From UBA6244 sp041582875 (lineage in GTDB: Bacteria; Bacteroidota; Bacteroidia; Bacteroidales; F082), in the NCBI GenBank assembly GCA_041582875.1, contig JBFHGX010000061.1, positions 1-20,721 of the forward strand: a stretch of 20,721 nucleotides of DNA. The letters are read 5' to 3'. How positions within the stretch are numbered: position 1 is the first letter of the stretch; the number at the start of each line of letters is the position of its first letter. The notes under the pieces were generated by a model. That model ran no database searches. It saw only the letters and a list, made by a program, of their open reading frames with translations, and had not been told where the DNA came from. Shown here piece after piece: positions 15,240 through 20,721 of the stretch. Position numbers and translations under genes: made by a program.

Positions 15240-15806
15240 ATGTTAACTGAAGAAATAATAAAAGGCTTACTTGAGAACGATCAAAAAGTGATCAGGTTTA
15301 TTTATAAAAACTATTTTAAAGTGGTAAACGGGTTTGTAACAAAAAACAGAGGAAGTGAACAAGATGCCTGGGATGTATTTCAGGAGAGTCTGGTTCTTTT
15401 GTTTGAAAAACTCCGTCAGGATCCAACGTGTATTCGAACTAGCTTTCAGGGGTATTTGTATGGAGTGTGTAAATATCGATGGATAAAACGGTTAAATGAA
15501 TTAAAGAAAGATGGTGAACAACCCCAAATAGACCTTAATGATGACTACTTCCCTCGTATTGAATTTGATCAAGTGATGAATGATATTGAAGCGTTGGCAG
15601 TTAAGGAGAACCGTGAGCGGATTTTTCAGGAAGGATATTTAATCTTGAAGCAAGATTGTAAGCGAATGATTGATCTCGTTATTAATGGTTGCACCATAGA
15701 GGAGATAACCGACTACATGAATTTCACCTCAATAAAATATGCATTTAGAAAAAGACAACAATGTAAAGAACAATTAATGGAATATATCAAAACCAGAATA
15801 AACTAA
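15240..15806 (+). CDS. ECF-type sigma-70 family RNA polymerase sigma factor
   Basis: A 188-residue sigma factor with the two-domain layout of the ECF group. Region 2 covers about residues 10-90, with the typical SEQDAWDVFQESLVLLFEKL block (38-57) and a following aromatic-rich YLYGVCKYRWIKR stretch. Region 4 is in the C-terminal third (about 130-182), a helix-turn-helix reading IEEITDYMNFTSIKYAFRKRQQCKEQL. Region 4 is divergent; the usual 'S.GTVKSRL.RA.' recognition helix reads 'TSIKYAFRKRQQC'. Region 3 is absent, as expected. It is followed after 18 bp by a membrane TPR protein that looks like its anti-sigma factor, and faces a TPR-CHAT gene. Targets are unknown; autoregulation and control of the CHAT gene are possible. 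Confidence 0.9.
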   Translation: MLTEEIIKGLLENDQKVIRFIYKNYFKVVNGFVTKNRGSEQDAWDVFQESLVLLFEKLRQDPTCIRTSFQGYLYGVCKYRWIKRLNELKKDGEQPQIDLNDDYFPRIEFDQVMNDIEALAVKENRERIFQEGYLILKQDCKRMIDLVINGCTIEEITDYMNFTSIKYAFRKRQQCKEQLMEYIKTRIN

Positions 15807-15824
15807 TTTAAAAATAATGATATC

Positions 15825-16562
15825 ATGAAAGAACTCAACAAGGACATTAAGATCGACAGGTATGTTGCCAATAAATTGGAGGACGCAGAATTATGGGAAT
15901 TTCAGCATGAAATTGAAACTGATGCTGATTTAGCCAGAGAAGTAGCTTTAAGAAAAGAGGTTTATCAAGCACTTTCCGACAAGAAAAAAATAGGCCTCAG
16001 AGAAAATTTGAAGGCAATAAGAGTTGAAAAACAAGCAAAACGAGGGTTTATTTATTCATGGAAATTGCAGGCTGTAGCAGCAAGTATTGTGGTTTTCCTT
16101 TTGGTAGGAGCCGGCATTCTTACTTCGGTGTTCAATACTAGTAGTAACCATGAATTATTTAACCAATACTATCAACCAGAGTCTTCGTTACTTTCGGTTC
16201 GTTCTGGTAGCTACTCCGACAATACATCATTGAATTTGGGAATGCTTTCGTACGATCAGGGACAATATGATGAGTCGATTGAAATATTTAAGTCAATTCC
16301 TGATAATATGGTTGCACGATTGTATTGCGGATTTGCTTATATGAATGTGAAAAACTACAAGGCAGCAATTGTTGAGTTTAACCATGTGATGGCTCATGGG
16401 GACAACTTGTTTACCGATCAGGCAGAGTGGAATATTGGGCTCAGTTACTTGGCAGACAACAAGGTGAGCAAAGCATTAGCCATCTTCGAGCGAATTTCAA
16501 ATCAAAATAGTGCCTATAGTGAAAAGGCAACAGAACTGTTGAATGAATTGAAAGACAAATAA
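15825..16562 (+). CDS. Single-pass membrane TPR protein, putative anti-sigma factor
   Basis: A 245-residue protein in three parts. Residues 1-75 form a charged cytoplasmic helical segment beginning KIDRYVANKLED, which resembles the N-terminal sigma-binding segment of Bacteroidota anti-sigma-like proteins. A membrane helix follows at about 82-103. Residues 135-240 hold about three TPR-like helical pairs (LGMLSYDQGQYDESIEIF; YCGFAYMNVKNYKAAIVEF; NIGLSYLADNKVSKALAIF). The N-terminal part has no cysteine, so it is not a zinc-binding anti-sigma domain. Positive residues before the helix place the N terminus inside and the TPRs in the periplasm. It is 18 bp downstream of the sigma factor gene and ends at a strong terminator, so the two form one operon. 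The anti-sigma role is inferred from order, topology and the N-terminal pattern. Confidence 0.72.
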   Translation: MKELNKDIKIDRYVANKLEDAELWEFQHEIETDADLAREVALRKEVYQALSDKKKIGLRENLKAIRVEKQAKRGFIYSWKLQAVAASIVVFLLVGAGILTSVFNTSSNHELFNQYYQPESSLLSVRSGSYSDNTSLNLGMLSYDQGQYDESIEIFKSIPDNMVARLYCGFAYMNVKNYKAAIVEFNHVMAHGDNLFTDQAEWNIGLSYLADNKVSKALAIFERISNQNSAYSEKATELLNELKDK

Positions 16563-16590
16563 TAACCTCCTTACAAGCGTATATGGGCTG

Positions 16591-16625
16591 AGGGGCAGAA
16601 ACATTCGGTTTCTGCCCCTTTTTTA
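16591..16625 (+). terminator. Rho-independent terminator of sigma/TPR operon
   Basis: A perfect 12-bp stem (AGGGGCAGAAAC at 16591-16602 with its complement at 16608-16619), a 5-nt ATTCG loop and a T-run to 16624, starting 28 bp after the TPR gene stop. There is no A-run on the other side, so it works on the plus strand only. Confidence 0.92.
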
Positions 16626-16766
16626 TATGGGATCGTAAATGAAAGAGTTGATTCATGCAGGAACACTTAAAAAAAGTCTGGCTAAGGCTCTTTCGTCTTT
16701 TCTGTTTATTTAGTGGTTCAGACTAAAAAGGAAGTTGGGGTTCTGCTGAATGAGATTGTATTCGAC

Positions 16767-19700
16767 TTATTGTGATTTTCTCTTCGAATTAATGAATAGA
16801 AAACTTGAAATGACCACAATGATTACTAGTAAGCCTCCCATCCATTGGTGTTTATCCCACCTATCTAAAATGGGTGAGGTATCACCCGACAAGACATATG
16901 ATGACCAAAAGAAAGGATGAGCTTTTGCCATATTGGCATGTTTTAGTACTTCTAATTTAGCTTGTTGCAATGCGATATCCTTTGGCAGACCATCTTTAAG
17001 TAGTTGATAGTAGTTTTGCATTAGCAATGATCCACTTTCGTCTTGAACTTCCCACAATGTCATAATAATGCTGGGTACTCCAGCAAACAAAAAGCCTCTG
17101 GCTAGACTCATGATACCTTCGCCCCTTTTAAAGGTGCCTGACCCCGTATTACAAGCGCTAAGGGTTACTTGTTGGGCATTAAAACTCATACCGTATATTT
17201 CATAAATATTCAGATAAGGAGAAAGACTATGGTCCGGGGAATTATAAAAGACCAACTTGCTCATCATGGGAGAAGTGTCGTTAATTAAGGTGTGCATGGC
17301 CAAATGAAGTAGTCCGTATTGTTCCGAAATCGCCATGAAGTTTTCTTTGGTCGCTTGTTGATCAATAAATGAATCTCCTCCCATCAGCTGGCTCACTTGG
17401 TTGGCCTCCATACGTGCATAGGGAAGGTCGTTCAGGGTGTTGTTTTCACTGATAATGTCATCGTATGTGCTATTTTGGTAGGTGGGTGCAAAAGCAAGTA
17501 AGTCGGTTGTCGATTTTCTGTCCTCTTGACTAAAAAACGGATTAAACTTTAAAGTTGCAGAAGGAGAGTAAGCAATGGGATGGTGCTTAAAAATGTAGTT
17601 GAGATCACGGTAGTTGATCTCGCTATATTGTGGGGGCGATTCCAAAAGGATTTCAAAAGGAAGGTAACCTAGCAATCCGTCAGGTACAATGGTAATCTTC
17701 AAGTCATTTTTTTCAAAATCCAATTTCCCAAATAGTAAATCGTATCCTCTTTGGGCATCTTTGCAAAACTGATCAAAAGTTTTAAAATTTTCCAGCCCAA
17801 TTCGGGTATTTTTAATGGAGATCAACCGGGTAAGCACTGCTAAATCATCCGGACTAATGGGTGTTTGATCGAAACGGATATCCGAATTTGTTAATACAAA
17901 ACGATAAAGAAGTGAGTCGTTAAGTTCATATTCAATGAAAACCTCGTCGTCTTTCAGGTTTGTCATAATTTCGTTGGCACTGATAACACCACTTTGGTAT
18001 TTTAATTGGTAATATTTTTGAGATTTAAGTTCAATTTGACGAATGAGACTGTCGTACTGGTTCATTAACCGGAGCAATTTGCTTTCAAAAAAGTTAATTT
18101 TACGTTTGTCAGGAATGGTTTTTTCTTTTTCATCTGCCAATAGTCGCTGTATTGTCGATAATTCATTTTTCAATGTGTTTTCAAATTGAAAGGTCTCTTC
18201 GGGAAGGTCGGCAGTTTTTAAGGCGTATTGGTTGGTTACTGAGGCTACCAAAACAGACGACTTAGCACTTTCCGTAAATTCAAATGCCTGGTGAAGATGT
18301 AGTTTGTTGTGGGTATGTTCAAATAATTGGTGTTCAGTCCTTATGGCTTGCTGATAAACAGGTTTTAACATGTTGGCTAGCACCAATTTGTTTTCGGAAG
18401 ACAATGTGGCTGATAGTGATTGCATTTGATGTAGCACATTAAGGAATGCCTTCTCGCTTTCGAGTAGGTAGCTCATGTTATGTGATTGTTCTGCCAATTT
18501 GCTTAGCGAAAGTGCCTCACCAATAATTGCCTTTGCCCGAATGGTTTTGTTGAAGTTGTCTAATTGAATGCTGTCTGACTCACTTAATAAGCACAGTGCT
18601 TCCCTGTAATAAAAAAGTGAGGAGTCTTGGTTTTCTTGGTTTTTTTGAAAAAAATCGCCCACTGAAATTAACAGGTCGGCATTCTTAAATGAGTTTTTTC
18701 CGTATAATTTTTGTGATTCGGACAGCGCTTTTTTTAAATACACAAAACCACTATCCGACTCATTGTTTAGCAGCAGGAATTCGGCATATTTTTCATACAC
18801 CGTGTTGGTTCGGTTAATGCTGACGTTATCAAAGGTAAGTATTGTGAGCGCTTGCCGATATGCAGTTTCAGCTTCTTGAGTCCGGTTAAGCAAATTATAT
18901 GATCGGGCGAGGTTTAGTGTGAGTATAAGGCGTAAATCATTTTCGGGAGCATAGCTGAGTCCTTGCAGACTATAGTCAAGTGCACCTTTATAGTCTTCTG
19001 TGCTAATGGAAATCGATCCTAAATTGTACAGTGTTTTTGGGGCTCCCATTTCAAAATCCTTATTCTCAATGTATATATCGAGGGCTTTCAGGGTGTATAA
19101 TTTGGCTTTTGCAAAATCGTAATCATAATAGGCATTCAGCCCCTTGTTCATGTTTAAACTAGCAATCATCGGGTGTCGTTCTCCTCGAAGTTTAACGTAG
19201 TATTTTTCTGAAATATCGTAATGTTTGATAGCATCCCTTGTTTTTCCGACTGATGTGGCCAACAGTCCGTAATTTGAATGAAAAACAGCTTTCATCAGAC
19301 TATCTTGGATAATGCTTCCTTCTTGAAGAATGCTATAGGATCGTTGGAAAAAGGAATAGGCTTCGTCGAAACTCCCCCTTATGGCATATATAATACCGAT
19401 ATTGATGTAGATATCAAATTGGTCGCGGCAATATTTTTTGTCATTGCCAAGTGATTGAAGAGCCTGGTTAAAAAAGCTTAAAGCATTATCAAAACTATTC
19501 AATCGCATGTGGGTGATACCTATTTGATTTAAACTTTGTGCCACTAGTGAACTGTCAATATTCGCGATACTTCTTTTAAACAGAATGCTCTGTTTGAATT
19601 CATCAATGGCTTGTTCATACATTTGTTTGGTTAAAATATACTTCCCGTGTTTATGGAAAATATTCGCTAGCATAAAAGTGTCGGTTATTTGTGCTTTTTC

Positions 19701-20012
19701 TGTCATATCAAAAAGCACCAGTAATAAGCTGTCAGCCTGTTTTTCGTGCTTTTTGGCTAACGAATCTACTTTGAGGAGTAGTTTTCGGGCCTCATCATTC
19801 GCAATTTGCTGAACCAAAAGTGTATCTGTGGTGTTTGTAGTTTCAGTAAAAACCAAGAGGTTTGGGGTATTTATTGGCATACCTGTAGAGGCTGTCGTTA
19901 TCGGGAGCAATACGATGAGCATCAGCAGTTTGGTGACAAAATACTGGAATGATCTATAATGATTATAAATGTTCACGGGCCGTACTGGTACTATTATCCT
20001 TAATCCTGCCAT
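16767..20012 (-). CDS. Secreted, membrane-anchored TPR-CHAT (caspase-like) protein
   Basis: A protein of 1081 residues when read from the ATG at 20012. Order: a hydrophobic signal segment (about 28-42, TKLLMLIVLLPITTAS), about eight to nine TPR-like helical repeats (about 115-480), a long helical, partly coiled-coil linker (about 480-740), a CHAT peptidase domain (about 770-1050), one membrane helix (about 1057-1074) and a short KRKSQ tail. The caspase-type dyad is complete: H907 in LHLAMHT and C954 in LSACNTGSG. Family-typical blocks GEGIMSLARGFLFAG, TLWEV and HPFFWSSYVLSGD follow. Signal peptide, C-terminal helix and basic tail put the peptidase in the periplasm with the tail in the cytoplasm. 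An in-frame GTG at 20021 overlaps the predicted transcription start region and a GTG at 19976 gives a more normal signal peptide. The gene converges on the sigma/anti-sigma operon; substrate unknown. Confidence 0.9.
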   Translation of the reverse strand: MAGLRIIVPVRPVNIYNHYRSFQYFVTKLLMLIVLLPITTASTGMPINTPNLLVFTETTNTTDTLLVQQIANDEARKLLLKVDSLAKKHEKQADSLLLVLFDMTEKAQITDTFMLANIFHKHGKYILTKQMYEQAIDEFKQSILFKRSIANIDSSLVAQSLNQIGITHMRLNSFDNALSFFNQALQSLGNDKKYCRDQFDIYINIGIIYAIRGSFDEAYSFFQRSYSILQEGSIIQDSLMKAVFHSNYGLLATSVGKTRDAIKHYDISEKYYVKLRGERHPMIASLNMNKGLNAYYDYDFAKAKLYTLKALDIYIENKDFEMGAPKTLYNLGSISISTEDYKGALDYSLQGLSYAPENDLRLILTLNLARSYNLLNRTQEAETAYRQALTILTFDNVSINRTNTVYEKYAEFLLLNNESDSGFVYLKKALSESQKLYGKNSFKNADLLISVGDFFQKNQENQDSSLFYYREALCLLSESDSIQLDNFNKTIRAKAIIGEALSLSKLAEQSHNMSYLLESEKAFLNVLHQMQSLSATLSSENKLVLANMLKPVYQQAIRTEHQLFEHTHNKLHLHQAFEFTESAKSSVLVASVTNQYALKTADLPEETFQFENTLKNELSTIQRLLADEKEKTIPDKRKINFFESKLLRLMNQYDSLIRQIELKSQKYYQLKYQSGVISANEIMTNLKDDEVFIEYELNDSLLYRFVLTNSDIRFDQTPISPDDLAVLTRLISIKNTRIGLENFKTFDQFCKDAQRGYDLLFGKLDFEKNDLKITIVPDGLLGYLPFEILLESPPQYSEINYRDLNYIFKHHPIAYSPSATLKFNPFFSQEDRKSTTDLLAFAPTYQNSTYDDIISENNTLNDLPYARMEANQVSQLMGGDSFIDQQATKENFMAISEQYGLLHLAMHTLINDTSPMMSKLVFYNSPDHSLSPYLNIYEIYGMSFNAQQVTLSACNTGSGTFKRGEGIMSLARGFLFAGVPSIIMTLWEVQDESGSLLMQNYYQLLKDGLPKDIALQQAKLEVLKHANMAKAHPFFWSSYVLSGDTSPILDRWDKHQWMGGLLVIIVVISSFLFINSKRKSQ

Positions 20013-20022
20013 TACTGGCACA

Positions 20023-20052
20023 CAAAATTAACAAACACCAGCAGATTTCAAA
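20023..20052 (-). promoter_or_regulatory. Bacteroidota-type promoter of TPR-CHAT gene
   Basis: The minus strand reads TTTG (20052-20049), an 18-bp spacer and TAATTTTG (20030-20023), perfect matches to both -33 and -7 elements. Transcription should start near 20015-20018. This leaves only a few bases before the ATG at 20012 or about 40 nt before the GTG at 19976. Confidence 0.7.
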
Positions 20053-20136
20053 GGGAAAGAAATATTAATTCACATGAAAATAATATGAATTTGTTTGTAG
20101 GGAGAATTTAGGAAGGAATTGTTTGATTAAGCAAAC

Positions 20137-20180
20137 TAAAAAGGGGGGGCTGATTGGTAACAGCCTCCCCCTTTTTTTTA
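20137..20180 (-). terminator. Rho-independent terminator of the T9SS-protein gene
   Basis: An inverted repeat pairs GGGGGGGCTG (20143-20152) with CAGCCTCCCCC (20161-20171). It has one bulged base, an 8-nt loop and A/T runs on both sides. It lies 15 bp after the stop at 20195 and ends the minus-strand transcript before the CHAT promoter. The flanking A and T runs could let it work in both directions. Confidence 0.85.
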
Positions 20181-20194
20181 ATAGTCCAGACAGA

Positions 20195-20721
20195 CTATTT
20201 TGATTTGAAAAAACGACCAGAGGCAATGGTTTGATTTGAATATTCCTCTTTAATGAGGTATGTATAGCTTCCGGGATGAAGATCTCCGGTCTCAAGCGCA
20301 ATTACCTGTGTTTCTCCGGCAGTTATACTCACTGTTAATTCACGCATTAATTTCCCACCTAAGTCGTAAATGTAAAGCGACCCTTGTTTATTCTGAATTG
20401 ATTCGATACGGATGTTGAGTTCATTGATTACAGGATTTGGATATGCGGTGGCTTCGGCTACCGTATTTAAAGCACCAGATTTAATTTCTGGTAATTTAAT
20501 GTCAACTCCTTCAACCGTTTGTCCTGTGGGGTCGAGTACCATTCCTTGATCATCAATCGATAAGTTTGTAGATAGTTGTTTACCTGTGCTGTTTTTTTGC
20601 TGACGCACAAATAGAGTAAATAGATGATCGCCATATACATGCGATCCGGGATTTTCTGATTCATCCATCCAGATGATTTTAACAACACCATTTTCAATGG
20701 CATAGTTAATATTTTCATCGG
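20195..20721 (-). CDS. C-terminal part of T9SS-secreted protein (5' end outside window)
   Basis: The frame is open to the right edge, so only the last about 175 residues are seen. The C-terminal about 80 residues form a type A T9SS sorting domain: the opening ATAYPNPVINELNIRI, the middle LYIYDLGGKLMREL, then LHPGSYTYLIKEE and a closing GRFFKSK. This domain directs export across the outer membrane and is then removed as the protein is attached to the cell surface or released. The part before it (for example VKIIWMDESENPGS and GDHLFTLFVRQQKN) looks like the end of a beta-sandwich module; its type cannot be decided. The protein's function lies outside the window. Confidence 0.9.
   Translation of the reverse strand, partial: DENINYAIENGVVKIIWMDESENPGSHVYGDHLFTLFVRQQKNSTGKQLSTNLSIDDQGMVLDPTGQTVEGVDIKLPEIKSGALNTVAEATAYPNPVINELNIRIESIQNKQGSLYIYDLGGKLMRELTVSITAGETQVIALETGDLHPGSYTYLIKEEYSNQTIASGRFFKSK

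Noticed and set aside
16660..16740. Possible terminator after the TPR-CHAT gene
   Set aside because: Only a 5-bp GTCTG/CAGAC pairing with a loop of more than 35 nt precedes the T-run; too weak to call.
16767..20012. TPR-CHAT protein as part of a type III-E CRISPR (Craspase) system
   Set aside because: No Cas gene or repeat array is nearby, and the signal peptide and membrane anchor argue against a cytoplasmic Cas partner.
20065..20301. Minus-strand open frame of 78 codons at the end of the T9SS protein gene
   Set aside because: It overlaps the T9SS sorting domain in another frame and runs through the terminator hairpin.

Overview
The window comes from a low-GC Bacteroidota chromosome, probably a Marinilabiliales/Prolixibacteraceae-type marine or sediment organism (the order is inference). 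The evidence is a type IX secretion (T9SS) type A C-terminal sorting domain at the right edge, several matches to the Bacteroidota promoter -7 box TANNTTTG just upstream of genes, almost no Shine-Dalgarno sequences, an NtrY-like histidine kinase with a 'SHEVNN' H-box, and a tyrosine ammonia-lyase that reads like the flexirubin-cluster enzyme of Flavobacterium johnsoniae (comparison from memory). I see no tRNA, rRNA, CRISPR array, IS element or long repeat. No gene-free stretch exceeds 300 bases; the longest is 15012-15239 (228 bp).

Layout. 1-1209 (+): 3' part of a membrane sensor histidine kinase. 1271-8422 (-): seven genes forming part of an aryl polyene/flexirubin-type pigment pathway. In transcription order they are a PlsC-like acyltransferase, tyrosine ammonia-lyase, FabG-like ketoreductase, FabF-like ketosynthase, acyl carrier protein, LpxL-like acyltransferase and SAM methyltransferase. 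The lyase would make 4-coumarate as starter. The ACP, ketosynthase and reductase would extend and reduce the chain. The methyltransferase and acyltransferases would decorate it and anchor it in the outer membrane. No dehydratase, starter-activating ligase, chain-length factor, exporter or dialkylresorcinol (darA/darB) gene is visible, so the pathway must be completed elsewhere. TANNTTTG boxes before the first acyltransferase, the lyase and the ACP suggest three transcription units.

8600-9802 (-): secreted papain/bleomycin-hydrolase-like C1 peptidase with its own promoter box and a strong palindromic terminator. 9856-15011 (-): a translationally coupled pair, a secreted endonuclease/exonuclease/phosphatase-family protein followed by a 1376-residue AsmA-like envelope protein.

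15240-16562 (+) and 16767-20012 (-): the most interesting part. An ECF-type sigma factor is followed by a single-pass membrane TPR protein that looks like its anti-sigma factor. Converging on them is a 1081-residue TPR-CHAT (caspase-like) protein with a signal peptide and one C-terminal membrane anchor. Predicted topology puts both the CHAT peptidase and the TPR half of the anti-sigma candidate in the periplasm. A testable model is that the protease controls the sigma factor by cleaving, or being sensed by, the anti-sigma protein. 20195-20721 (-): C-terminal end of a T9SS-secreted protein.
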